The notes below the pieces were generated by a model. The model saw only the letters and a list, made by a program, of their open reading frames with translations, had not been told where the DNA came from and searched no databases. A DNA stretch of 64,000 nucleotides from NCBI RefSeq assembly GCF_007197735.1, contig NZ_CP041637.1, positions 3,319,001 to 3,383,000 on the forward strand. The letters run 5' to 3'. The translations under genes and the position numbers were made by a program. Position 1 is the stretch's first letter; every line of letters starts with the position of its first letter. Positions 36,125-45,748 of this stretch are shown piece after piece. This DNA is from Formosa sediminum (GTDB lineage: Bacteria > Bacteroidota > Bacteroidia > Flavobacteriales > Flavobacteriaceae).

Positions 36125-37687
36125 ATGAAACCTAAACACATCTTCCGTATTTTACTTTTTACAGTCCTTTTTTGTTTTCAATTTAATCTATCCGCACAAA
36201 ATAATACTCAGATTACTACTTTTAATGAGTTTAACATTAAAGGGTTTCATTTAGATTTAAGGATTCAGGTCATGACACCTAAAGCGCTTCAGGAATTTGC
36301 AGACACTCTATCTTCGTTTGGTATTAATACACTAGTTTTAGAATGGGAAGGCACTTTCCCTTTCGAAAAACACGCCACTATATCTAATGAATTCTCTTAT
36401 ACTAAAGACGAAATAACATCTTTTATTGCACACTGTAAAAGCATTGGCATACAAGTTATTCCGCTACAACAAACTTTAGGTCATGTAGAGTATATTCTAC
36501 GCCATCCTAGATATACTAATTTAAAAGAAGATAAAAAAGACATCTCTCAGTTGTGCCCAATGGAGGTACTAGATAACAGAGCCCTATTTACAAGTCTATT
36601 TACAGAATTGGCTTCTATGCACGATTCTGATTACATACATATTGGTGGAGATGAAACTAATTTATTAGGACATTGTGAAAAGTGTAAAGCAAAAGTCTCT
36701 GAAGAAAGTACATCTAAACTTTTTGTAGACCACATGAAAATGATAACCAATATCGTTATTAGTTTGGGTAAAAAGCCTGTTATGTGGGCAGACATTATTT
36801 TAAAACATCCAGAAGCTGCACATGAGCTACCTAAAGAAACCATTTTTATAGACTGGAATTATGGATGGAAAATCAATTATTTTGGAGATATTCCTAATTT
36901 ACAGCACATGGGATTCACCTTTTGGGGGGCTCCTGCCATACGTTCTCATCCAGATAATTGGTATGTAACAGACTGGACTACTCATTTTAACAATCAGAGA
37001 GATTTTATACCTTATGCAAGACAATCAGATTATAAAGGCATTATAATGACTTCTTGGTCTACCACTGGACTTTATGGTTTTACATGGGATGTAGGTTATG
37101 ATGTTATGGATATGGTACAAATTAGAAACACATATCCCTTATCTGGATTTAGAATTTTAATAGCCAGTTATGCAGAGGCTTTATCCACAAAAACCCCTAT
37201 AAATCCCGAAACTTTTGTATTAAAATATGGTAAAGATAGGTTTGGATTAAGCACAGAGGAGGCTCATACTTTATGGCAATTTTTATCTCAAAAACCAGAA
37301 CTAGTTGCTAACGGAAAACTGCTTGATGCAGCTTACATCGCTAAAACCAAAGCAGCATATAATATTGCTAAATCTAAACTACTTAAAATTGAACCGTTAA
37401 AAAATGAGTCTGAATTCAATCATTTAAAATTAATGGCAGAATTTAGAATACAGTACTTAAACTTTAAAGAGGTAGAAGCTGCGTATAATGCAGAAACATA
37501 TAGACCTTCTCAAAACCCAGAACTAGTAAAGCAATTAGATAAAATTCTTGAAAAAGCTAAAACACTAGATAAAAAGTTTATAGCTTTAAATAAAGATTTT
37601 CTTTACGATGCAGAGTTAAACGAACAAAATGCAATTCGAGTACAAGCAGTAAAAGGATTACGAGATAGACTTACAAAATTAAAATAA
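36125..37687 (+). CDS. GH20-type exo-hexosaminidase, second paralogue
   Basis: After a signal peptide (cut near LSAQ, residue 25) comes a compact GH20 TIM barrel lacking the large N-terminal domain of the other paralogue. Family marks are INTLVLEWEGTFPFE, VIPLQQTLGHVEYILRH, and HIGGDETNLLG, whose Asp-Glu (near residue 176) is the catalytic pair. CPM and CEKC add two cysteine sites near the active face. The C-terminal 150 residues are helical. It should cleave terminal N-acetylhexosamine (or a related sugar) in the periplasm. It is probably co-transcribed with nagB2. Confidence 0.87.
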   Translation: MKPKHIFRILLFTVLFCFQFNLSAQNNTQITTFNEFNIKGFHLDLRIQVMTPKALQEFADTLSSFGINTLVLEWEGTFPFEKHATISNEFSYTKDEITSFIAHCKSIGIQVIPLQQTLGHVEYILRHPRYTNLKEDKKDISQLCPMEVLDNRALFTSLFTELASMHDSDYIHIGGDETNLLGHCEKCKAKVSEESTSKLFVDHMKMITNIVISLGKKPVMWADIILKHPEAAHELPKETIFIDWNYGWKINYFGDIPNLQHMGFTFWGAPAIRSHPDNWYVTDWTTHFNNQRDFIPYARQSDYKGIIMTSWSTTGLYGFTWDVGYDVMDMVQIRNTYPLSGFRILIASYAEALSTKTPINPETFVLKYGKDRFGLSTEEAHTLWQFLSQKPELVANGKLLDAAYIAKTKAAYNIAKSKLLKIEPLKNESEFNHLKLMAEFRIQYLNFKEVEAAYNAETYRPSQNPELVKQLDKILEKAKTLDKKFIALNKDFLYDAELNEQNAIRVQAVKGLRDRLTKLK

Positions 37688-37877
37688 GCCTAGTTACATT
37701 TTAAACTTTGGCATTATAACCTTAAAACATAGGTTCAGTTTTTATGACATAAAATAGATATAATTTGTAATCTTATTTGTGTTTAGCTCCAATAAATCGT
37801 AAACATGAATTAACATACTAAAAAACATACACTTAAAACATTTAAAATTATTTTTATAATTTAAAGATTTCATGCGC

Positions 37878-37905
37878 AGTTCCAGTTGAATGAATAAATG
37901 GAACT
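37878..37905 (+). terminator. Possible terminator hairpin upstream of the hybrid regulator gene
   Basis: Seven-base arms with a 14-base loop, extended by CATG on each side with a 3-base bulge, followed by TTTT at 37909. It lies 190 bases after the GH20 stop, far for a simple terminator. Confidence 0.4.
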
Positions 37906-37926
37906 CATGTTTTAAAAAAAGTTAGT

Positions 37927-37934
37927 TAAGTTTG
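37927..37934 (+). promoter_or_regulatory. Probable -7 box of the hybrid regulator gene
   Basis: TAAGTTTG is an exact TAnnTTTG match 57 bases before the start codon; no TTG at the expected spacing. Confidence 0.4.
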
Positions 37935-37991
37935 TATATTACAGGCATACTAAGTACTATTTTAACACTATAAAATGTTTTTTCACATAAC

Positions 37992-40900
37992 ATGAAGCAA
38001 AAAGTCCTTTTATTAATAGTTTTTAGTGTGTTTTTTAATGTTTTAATTGGACAGAATGATATTTCATTTTTACACATTTCTCCTAAAACAGAAAATGGAT
38101 ATCGTACCATAAAAAACACCATTCAAGATTCTTTGGGTTATGTATGGATGTCTCAATCTAACGGCCTCATGAAGTATGATGGCTACGATTACGTTTTTCA
38201 CTCTATAGATTCCATTTTTAATACCACAGATATAGACGATGAAATTAAGACCATTAATCTAGACCCTAAAAGCAATTTACTTGTACTATCAAAAAAGGGG
38301 TTACTCGCTAAACGCGAAAAAAACGGAAGCTACACACAATTAAACACCCGGTTATCAGACAAAAAAGCAACGTTATTAATAAATAATTTCTTTGTAATAA
38401 ATTCAAAAATCTGGGTTATCGATTTTTCAAATACAATTCACATTCTTAACTCAGATACTTTTAAAATTGAACACACACAGTTAATACCGCAGCAAAATTT
38501 AAATGGAAGTGCGATTATTGATTTAATAACATTATCTGAAAACGATTTTTTTATTACAACCAATAAAGGACAACTGTTTAGGTGTACACAACAAAATATT
38601 ACTGAAATTAAAGGCGATTACAATCACCATCCTGGAATAATGTATTTAACATTATCTGGGACTAATAATTTATGGATTGGTACCAAATACATGGGGTTAT
38701 TTAAATATAACCTTACCAATAATGAAATTAAAAAATATTCATATTATAAAGATTGTATAGATATTTTAGAAAAAGATATGATTTTATCTTTATTTAAAGA
38801 TAGCGACGGTATAATTTGGGCTGGTTCAGACGGAGAAGGATTATACAGAATTAATCCTGTTACTGAAGATATTAAACTCTACAGGCATACCTCTTTAAAC
38901 AAATCGTCTTTAAGTGCTAATTCTATTATCCATATAAATGAAGATTCAGACAAAAACTTATGGATTATTTCAAATTATGGAGACATTAATATTCTAGTAA
39001 AAAGTAATAATAAAATTTTTCATCACAACGGTTTAAAAGGTAATATCTCTGCCCGTGTACTTTCTATACTAAAAGATTCTAATAACAACATTTGGATAGG
39101 AACCGATGGTAAAGGCCTAACTAAAAAGAATTTAACAACAGGAAAAGAAAAACAATTTTTAACCATAAACAACTCTCTAGAAGGCTTTTACATACAAACC
39201 ATTACCGAAGACAACAATAATAATATATGGATTGGAACATACAAAAATGGTCTTTGGTTTTATGATTCTAAAACAGATGAAGCAAAAAAAATATCTTTAT
39301 CTAGTACTTATGGCAAGGAACCAACAGATGTACTAACAACATTTAAAGATAGTAAAGGACGTATTTGGGTTGCATCAGATGTTTGTGTGTTTATTTTTAA
39401 TGCAAATAAAGAACAAATTGCAACTTTTAAATTTGGCGAACATCATTTAAAAGGTGAATTAATAAGATGTATAGTAGAAGATGCCGAAGGTAAAATTTGG
39501 CTAGGAGTTGATAATGGTGGACTATTTATTTTTAATGAAGCTGAAAATTTAAAATCTTCTGAATTTGAAAATATCCAATACGGTAATAAAAAGAAATATA
39601 ACTCTATTGTATCTATGGCTTACGATGGAGATAAAAAAATATGGCTTATCGATTTAGAAGGTCAAATTTACTTTATTAACGTTCATGATAAAACATTCGA
39701 AAAATTTATTGATTATAAATCTTTAGATGGCACAGATTTTCACACCGTTTTATTAGAAGACAAAGATAATTTGTGGTTAGGCTCTAATAATGGCTTATGG
39801 AATATAGATTTAAATCAAGATAGTAGTATAAGGTATACTAAAGCCGATGGATTTTTTAGTGATTATTACACACAAAGAAGTGCTTTTAAAGATGCGTCAG
39901 GCATGCTTTTCTTTGGTGGTTTAAATGGCTTAGATGGATTTTACCCAAGTGAAATAACTAAAACCAAAATACACACTAAACTTAATATAAATGCTATAGA
40001 AATCCTTAATAAACCTGCATCTCTAATTATTCCTGAACAAATTAATAATGGTGTAGAACATATTACCCAATTAAAATTAAAAGACAATCAATCTTCTTTT
40101 CTTTTTAAATTTTCTGCAATTGGAAACATTTTAAACAATAATTATCTGTATGCTTATAGATTAAAAGGATTTAATGATGAATGGAAAATCACTAAAGATC
40201 CGCGTATAGCCAGCTATACAAACATCCCTTATGGAAATTATACTTTTGAAGTTAAAGCCACTTCAACCAATGGAAACTGGGATATTCCTTTAAAATCTAT
40301 TGCTATTGCTATTGCGCCACCAATTTGGATGCACCCAATAGCTTTTATAATTTACCTACTCCTTCTCTTTCTGCTTCTTTACGGTATTTATAAATGGTAT
40401 TATTTAAAGAAAAACCTACTTCTTCAAAAAGTTAAAAATGAAGAAGAAGCAAATAGTTATTACGAAAAAATGAACTTCTTTTCTAAAATGTCTCATGAAA
40501 TTCAGACGCCTTTAACTTTAATAATGGGACCTGCAGAAGAAATCATTAAACAAACCCAAACAGAAAACGACCCAATCTTAAATCAACGCTTAAAAGTTAT
40601 ATATAATAACGCAAAGAGACTTTCCAGAATAACCAATACGCTTACTACTATAAGAAATAAAGAAATAGGACAATTAAAATTAAAGGTTACAGAACACGAT
40701 ATTATTAAAAAAATAAAAAAGATTTCGGATTCGTTTAGAGAAGAAGCACGATTTAAAAAGATAGATTTTGAGTTAGATAATTTTCAGAACACATACCAAT
40801 TGTGGTTTGATAACGAATTAGTTGAACACATTATTTACAATTTATTATCTAATGCGTTTAAATACACTCCAGTAGAAGGGCGTATCTGTATTAAAACAAC

Positions 40901-42047
40901 TTTAGATACCAAAGCAGAATACATAAACATTTCAATTATAGATTCTGGATATGGCATATCTAAAAAAGAATATAACGACATTTTTAAACTCTTCTACCGG
41001 TCTAAACATACGGTATTTAGTAAAGGTATGGGAATTGGGTTAGCCTTTGTAAAAGAATTAGTAAGTCTACATAAAGGAGAAATACATGTAAAATCTAAAC
41101 TTAATAAAGGCACAACTTTTACAGTATCCTTACCTATAAATAAAGATATATATTCTGAAACAGAACGGGCAGAACTAATAAATACCAACCCCGAACACAC
41201 CATAGTTGATGTTTCTGCATTGCATAAAATAACATATAAAACTAGCGAGAATAAAGCTTCCATTCTTATCGTTGAAGATAATTTTGAAATGCTTCATTTC
41301 TTATTAGAAGTCTTCAATGCAAATTATAATGTATATGGAGCATATAATGGTGAAGAAGGATTAAAAATGATTAAAGATTTCTTACCAGATATTATAATTT
41401 CAGATATATCTATGCCTAATATGGATGGTTTAGAAATGTGCAAAATTTTACAACAAGACAGAGATGTTTCTCATATCCCACTAATATTTTTAACCGCTAA
41501 AAATCCAACAGGTTACAAACTTAAAGGGCTAAAATACGGAGCAATAGAGTTTATGAGAAAACCTTTTGATATTAAAGAATTGCAGCTAAAGGTTCACAAC
41601 ATCTTGGTTCAAAACAAAAAAATATATACTAAAGCAAACCTTAAACATTTAAGTGCTCCAGAGGCTACAGTAGAAAAAACTAAAGACGATGAATTTATTG
41701 AAAAATTAATAGCCTTATTAAATGCTAATTTAGATAATCCTGAGTTTAAACTTGAAAGCCTGTCTGATTCTATGAATATGAGCTATTCAAACATTTACAG
41801 AAAATGCCAAAAATTAACAGACAAAACTATAGTAGATTTATTACGATTATTACGTTTAAAACGTGCTGCTGTTTTAATTGTAAAAAATAAACTCAATATT
41901 TCTGAAGCTTGTTTTGCTGTTGGTTTTAACGACCCTAGATATTTTTCAAAATGTTTTAAGGCACAATTTAAACTAACCCCATCAGAATTTAAAAAACAAG
42001 CTAAGAAAAGTAATACAGATACATTTTTAGAGCAATACGGACTATAA
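37992..42047 (+). CDS. Hybrid two-component system regulator (HTCS)
   Basis: One 1351-residue chain holds a whole signalling system: signal peptide, a two-propeller periplasmic sensor built of Reg_prop repeats (IWIGTDGKGL, IWIGTYKNGL, IWLGVDNGGL and others), a Y_Y_Y domain (about 690-765), one membrane segment (about 778-800), a HisKA domain with KMSHEIQTPL (His near 835), an ATPase domain (NAFKYTP, GMGIGLAFVKELV), a receiver domain (ILIVEDN, phospho-Asp in IIISDISMPNMDG near 1137, Lys in FLTAKNP) and a C-terminal AraC helix-turn-helix. HTCS proteins usually sense a breakdown oligosaccharide in the periplasm and switch on the adjacent locus. No other regulator lies in the amino-sugar locus, so it probably controls it. 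Confidence 0.95.
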   Translation: MKQKVLLLIVFSVFFNVLIGQNDISFLHISPKTENGYRTIKNTIQDSLGYVWMSQSNGLMKYDGYDYVFHSIDSIFNTTDIDDEIKTINLDPKSNLLVLSKKGLLAKREKNGSYTQLNTRLSDKKATLLINNFFVINSKIWVIDFSNTIHILNSDTFKIEHTQLIPQQNLNGSAIIDLITLSENDFFITTNKGQLFRCTQQNITEIKGDYNHHPGIMYLTLSGTNNLWIGTKYMGLFKYNLTNNEIKKYSYYKDCIDILEKDMILSLFKDSDGIIWAGSDGEGLYRINPVTEDIKLYRHTSLNKSSLSANSIIHINEDSDKNLWIISNYGDINILVKSNNKIFHHNGLKGNISARVLSILKDSNNNIWIGTDGKGLTKKNLTTGKEKQFLTINNSLEGFYIQTITEDNNNNIWIGTYKNGLWFYDSKTDEAKKISLSSTYGKEPTDVLTTFKDSKGRIWVASDVCVFIFNANKEQIATFKFGEHHLKGELIRCIVEDAEGKIWLGVDNGGLFIFNEAENLKSSEFENIQYGNKKKYNSIVSMAYDGDKKIWLIDLEGQIYFINVHDKTFEKFIDYKSLDGTDFHTVLLEDKDNLWLGSNNGLWNIDLNQDSSIRYTKADGFFSDYYTQRSAFKDASGMLFFGGLNGLDGFYPSEITKTKIHTKLNINAIEILNKPASLIIPEQINNGVEHITQLKLKDNQSSFLFKFSAIGNILNNNYLYAYRLKGFNDEWKITKDPRIASYTNIPYGNYTFEVKATSTNGNWDIPLKSIAIAIAPPIWMHPIAFIIYLLLLFLLLYGIYKWYYLKKNLLLQKVKNEEEANSYYEKMNFFSKMSHEIQTPLTLIMGPAEEIIKQTQTENDPILNQRLKVIYNNAKRLSRITNTLTTIRNKEIGQLKLKVTEHDIIKKIKKISDSFREEARFKKIDFELDNFQNTYQLWFDNELVEHIIYNLLSNAFKYTPVEGRICIKTTLDTKAEYINISIIDSGYGISKKEYNDIFKLFYRSKHTVFSKGMGIGLAFVKELVSLHKGEIHVKSKLNKGTTFTVSLPINKDIYSETERAELINTNPEHTIVDVSALHKITYKTSENKASILIVEDNFEMLHFLLEVFNANYNVYGAYNGEEGLKMIKDFLPDIIISDISMPNMDGLEMCKILQQDRDVSHIPLIFLTAKNPTGYKLKGLKYGAIEFMRKPFDIKELQLKVHNILVQNKKIYTKANLKHLSAPEATVEKTKDDEFIEKLIALLNANLDNPEFKLESLSDSMNMSYSNIYRKCQKLTDKTIVDLLRLLRLKRAAVLIVKNKLNISEACFAVGFNDPRYFSKCFKAQFKLTPSEFKKQAKKSNTDTFLEQYGL

Positions 42048-42177
42048 ATTAAAAATAAACACTAACAAAAATCTATCTTAAAGTAATTTAACATTAAAAA
42101 TAGTTCTTTATATATTTTCAAACTAAATAAAATCAACAAAGACCTACAATATTTTGCAAGCCTTTATCTAACTAAAG

Positions 42178-42218
42178 TAAGATTTGAGAGTTATAAAGTC
42201 TTAACTCTTCTAATCTTA
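42178..42218. terminator. Probable shared terminator between convergent genes
   Basis: Two stacked stems, TAAGATT with AATCTTA and AGAGTTA with TAACTCT, form one 41-base hairpin between the regulator (+) and the PL26-like gene (-), separated by a small internal loop. Confidence 0.55.
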
Positions 42219-42263
42219 AACAACTAACACAAACCAAATGTGTCTAAATATGAAATTATAAAT

Positions 42264-44882
42264 TTATTTTGATTTTTCTGGTTCTAAATTGTCTAACCAA
42301 TATAACAGATACGGAATATTGTTTGCATGTGTCCATCCAAAAACTCTTAAACCTTGGTTTAAATCCCAAATTGCAATTCGTCCTTTATCATCTTCTGGTA
42401 ATCTAGATACTTCTAATAATGCTTCACTATACGCTTTTTGGGTTGTGTTTTTATCGATCTTAATTGGAAGATCAGACACTTTTATAATTTCTGCTCTTTT
42501 CTTTGCTTCTGCTAAGAAAGATGGATTTCCGCTTAAATCGTAACCTATTAACAACGGATAAATTGTAGCTAGGTAGGATTCCATTTGATGGTTTAAAGGC
42601 GGTATATTTTTCACCCATCTGGCATGATCTATTAAGGCTTTTTTAACTTCCTCACTACCTGTTAATTGGTAATATTTATATAACCCTTGAGCTACATATG
42701 TTTGAGAATATCCATAACGGTCTAATAACAAATTACCTCCTTGTACTTTTTGTAATTCTAACATTAATTTTACTCGTTCATCAATCTCTATTTTATATTT
42801 TTCAAGCTTCGTAGCATCATATAATTCTACTAAATTAAGCACAGATAAATATAATCTTCGTCCTCTTAAATCATGATCTCCCCAAATTCTATTTAAATAG
42901 GTATCTCCGGTCATCTTAGCAACTTCTAGAGCTCTCTGATCTCCTGTAATATAATATGAAGCAATCCAACCTTGAATCCAAACATGTGCACTTAATAGAG
43001 CCGACCAATGTTCGTCCCCATGCCTACGTCCAATTCCTAAATACGGTGTAGATTCTGGTTCATTCTCGTAATTCCAAAAATCAATAGCATCATTAATTTC
43101 TCCTACATACGTTCGCTTTTTGGGCCAATGAATATTATCAACATCCATAGTGTGTTTACTCATAGCTTGCGCCATTTTGTAATACTTCGGATCTCCTGTT
43201 CTCATAAAATTAGTCCATAGACTAAAATCAACTGTAGGCTCGTTATTGGTCCACATATGCCAATCGTCTTTAAAATAGTATGTTTTTATGTCTCCATAAT
43301 CAAAAATACTATACCAAGATTCCCATTCTTGATTAAAAGCGATCCAATCGTACTTATACTGTAATGCATTTTCAAATTCTGGATGCTCGACACTAAAAGG
43401 AGCCATTTTTCCATATACTAAAGACGATGTATACCACTCTGGACTTGCATGAGCTACAGGTGGATCTAGAGCGTAATCCATAGTTAACTCTATGTTTTCA
43501 ATACTTTCTGAAGTATGGAAATAATAAATAAACTCTGTTGTTTTAGTAATTCCTGCCGCAAAATTATCTAACATACCTCCATCTAAATCTGTGTTTTTTC
43601 TTTCAAAACTCATAGCTCCCACACTAGATGGCCATATATACGCATTTATAGTTCCTGTTTTGGGATCTATTTCTAACTCTTTAGGATATTCTTCAAGCAC
43701 GTTTTTTATACCTACACTTATCCCTTTAGATTTATCTGAAACATCTACCCAACCTTTAGCACGTTGCGCTTTAGCAAGATTATCTTTCCCTTTAAATACC
43801 ATAGCATTAAAACCAACTTCTCTTTGTGTTGCGGTAGATTGTTTACTGCTTTTATTAAATTTAGGTCCTGTTTGTAACACACCCGTTTTTTTGTTTGATA
43901 ATGGTTCTTTATAAATATCGTAAGCAATACTCGTATCTGAACGCATGTCTTGATTTGTAGAAGTTGCAAATTGCACTTCCTTGTCTAGATGGTATTTAAA
44001 AGTTAATCCGCATCCCGAAATCTGATCATTTGGTTGCATCCATCCTTTATCATCTGTTGTATCTTCAGAAACAATAAATTCACTTTGAGTGGCAATATTA
44101 CTATGCTCTCCTTTTTGTATTTTATGTTTATCAGGAACACCGGTATAAGTTAAGGTATGCAATACTTTAATGTACTTTTTTCCTGCATAAGCATGAATTC
44201 TCATAGAGAACGGAGAATCATTATTATCATCTTCATTGTATTTATAAGTACCTTCTACTCTAAATACAGTATGTAATGGTCCAGAACCAATTTCTCTAAA
44301 CACTTCGTTTACGGTAGCTTTAGATAAATCTATTCCTGAGTCGTCTAAAATATCTAGAAAAGTACCTCTAGAATCTTCAGGAGCAGATGCAATTAATTCA
44401 TCACTAGAATATTTCTTATCGTTGTTTTTATCAATAAAAACCTCATCTAAAAACCCGTGACCTTGTTTATTAATATTAAATTGTAATGCACCTGTGTTAA
44501 CAGTTATACCTCCTTGAGGCCTCATATTATTTACAGATACAATTTTACGCTCTGCTTCCATAGGATAAATATCATCTCCATATTCCAATGTATAATCTGT
44601 ATTTTCATCAGAGAAAAAGAATACCCAAACCCACTTAATACTACCGTCTGCAGGTTCCCAAGTTGTAACTTCTGTTGTCTGACATACTATTTCTTTACCT
44701 TTACTATTTAATAATCTTACATGGTCTATAGAAAAGAGTTCGCCTTTAGGAAATGGAATTCCTAATGTTATTGGTGCTCCCGTTTTATTATTTTCAATTT
44801 TAATCGGGATTTGTTTATTTATTTCAGCCGTACAACTCACTGCAATAAACATTACTAATAAAAAGAGTATTTTATTTCTCAT
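42264..44882 (-). CDS. PcRGLX/YetA-like (PL26-related) polysaccharide-degrading lipoprotein
   Basis: A lipoprotein signal ends AVSC at about residue 17. The N-terminal domain (GAPITLGIPFPKGELF, DGSIKWVWVFF) looks like the RIFT-barrel domain of exo-rhamnogalacturonan lyases of family PL26 and of Bacillus YetA. A central beta-sandwich and a C-terminal helical toroid (about 500-860; GIGRRHGDEHWSALL, YLSVLNLVELYDA, YGYSQTYVAQGLYKYY) follow. The 872-residue length also fits. The exact substrate is uncertain because the neighbours are amino-sugar genes, not pectin genes. It is the last gene of the sigma/FecR-controlled operon. Assigned from remembered family pattern, not from a search. Confidence 0.6.
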   Translation of the reverse strand: MRNKILFLLVMFIAVSCTAEINKQIPIKIENNKTGAPITLGIPFPKGELFSIDHVRLLNSKGKEIVCQTTEVTTWEPADGSIKWVWVFFFSDENTDYTLEYGDDIYPMEAERKIVSVNNMRPQGGITVNTGALQFNINKQGHGFLDEVFIDKNNDKKYSSDELIASAPEDSRGTFLDILDDSGIDLSKATVNEVFREIGSGPLHTVFRVEGTYKYNEDDNNDSPFSMRIHAYAGKKYIKVLHTLTYTGVPDKHKIQKGEHSNIATQSEFIVSEDTTDDKGWMQPNDQISGCGLTFKYHLDKEVQFATSTNQDMRSDTSIAYDIYKEPLSNKKTGVLQTGPKFNKSSKQSTATQREVGFNAMVFKGKDNLAKAQRAKGWVDVSDKSKGISVGIKNVLEEYPKELEIDPKTGTINAYIWPSSVGAMSFERKNTDLDGGMLDNFAAGITKTTEFIYYFHTSESIENIELTMDYALDPPVAHASPEWYTSSLVYGKMAPFSVEHPEFENALQYKYDWIAFNQEWESWYSIFDYGDIKTYYFKDDWHMWTNNEPTVDFSLWTNFMRTGDPKYYKMAQAMSKHTMDVDNIHWPKKRTYVGEINDAIDFWNYENEPESTPYLGIGRRHGDEHWSALLSAHVWIQGWIASYYITGDQRALEVAKMTGDTYLNRIWGDHDLRGRRLYLSVLNLVELYDATKLEKYKIEIDERVKLMLELQKVQGGNLLLDRYGYSQTYVAQGLYKYYQLTGSEEVKKALIDHARWVKNIPPLNHQMESYLATIYPLLIGYDLSGNPSFLAEAKKRAEIIKVSDLPIKIDKNTTQKAYSEALLEVSRLPEDDKGRIAIWDLNQGLRVFGWTHANNIPYLLYWLDNLEPEKSK

Positions 44883-44898
44883 GATTTTATTTATGTTT

Positions 44899-45744
44899 TT
44901 ATTTATTTTGAAGACACAAAGAGGCTGCTCCTAACAAAGCAGAACCTTTAGTTTTTGAAACGTCTATAATTAAATTTTCTATTTGTTTTTGATAAGCATA
45001 ACCAGTTAAAATATTAAACATGCTTTCTTTAAAAAACGGAAAAGCTTTACTTATTGAACCTCCTAAAATTATTTTATCTGGGGCATACATATACAAAATG
45101 CTTTTTATAGCTTCTCCTAAATGCTTACCATATTCGTTAAAAACATTTAAAGCTTTCTCGTCTCCTTTTTCTGCTTTTTCAGCAAGACTTTTGGCAGTTT
45201 CATTATAATAATCTGTAAAGAAAAAACTACCTGTATAATGTTCTACAATTCCATCTTTATAAGATAACATACCTATCTCTCCAGCGCCACATAATACACC
45301 ATTATAAAGTGTATTATTAATAACAATTCCCATTCCTAAACCCGTACCTAAAGACAAGCCTATAAAAGAATTAGAACTCTTATTTTTTCCGTACATAAAC
45401 TCTCCTAGAGCAAAACAATTGGCATCATTATTTATAAATACTGGAAGATTAAATTCTAGCTCTAAAAGCAGTTTTAAGTTTACTTCTTTCCATCCTTTTA
45501 TATTTTGAACATCATAAACAATCCCTTTTACAGGATCTACAACTGCAGGCACTCCTACACCAATACCAACAACTCGAGTCGTTAAATTTTCATGTATTAA
45601 TTGATATAAGCTCTGCAATGTTTCTTCTTTAGAAGCATCTTTATTAATAAGAATAGTATCTTCTTTTTTTATTAAATTATTCTGAATTACTCCCAGGTTT
45701 ATTGTAGTCCCTCCAATATCAACTCCCAAATATTCTTCTTCCAT
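44899..45744 (-). CDS. ROK-family sugar kinase
   Basis: The 281-residue protein has the phosphate-binding LGVDIGGTTINLGV at its N-terminus and GIGVGVPAVVDP, FINNDANCFALGE and GLSLGTGLGMGIV in order, the standard ROK blocks. The Cys-rich zinc motif common in ROK proteins is absent. It should phosphorylate a hexose or amino sugar such as glucosamine or N-acetylglucosamine; this would supply the phosphorylation step missing from the neighbouring nagA/nagB genes, but that is inference. It lies between an MFS permease (4-base gap) and the PL26-like lipoprotein. Confidence 0.9.
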   Translation of the reverse strand: MEEEYLGVDIGGTTINLGVIQNNLIKKEDTILINKDASKEETLQSLYQLIHENLTTRVVGIGVGVPAVVDPVKGIVYDVQNIKGWKEVNLKLLLELEFNLPVFINNDANCFALGEFMYGKNKSSNSFIGLSLGTGLGMGIVINNTLYNGVLCGAGEIGMLSYKDGIVEHYTGSFFFTDYYNETAKSLAEKAEKGDEKALNVFNEYGKHLGEAIKSILYMYAPDKIILGGSISKAFPFFKESMFNILTGYAYQKQIENLIIDVSKTKGSALLGAASLCLQNK

Positions 45745-45748
45745 AATT

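Larger units (their letters stand above)
37688..37991. other. Intergenic region ahead of the hybrid regulator
   Basis: 304 bases. It holds a hairpin (AGTTCCA at 37878-37884 with TGGAACT at 37899-37905, both flanked by CATG), possibly the end of the GH20 transcript, and a TAAGTTTG box at 37927-37934. The rest is AT-rich and featureless. Confidence 0.5.

Noticed and set aside
17724-37687. Sulfatases in the amino-sugar locus
   Set aside because: No protein with the sulfatase C/S-x-P-x-R signature was found; only sulfate-transferring enzymes are present.
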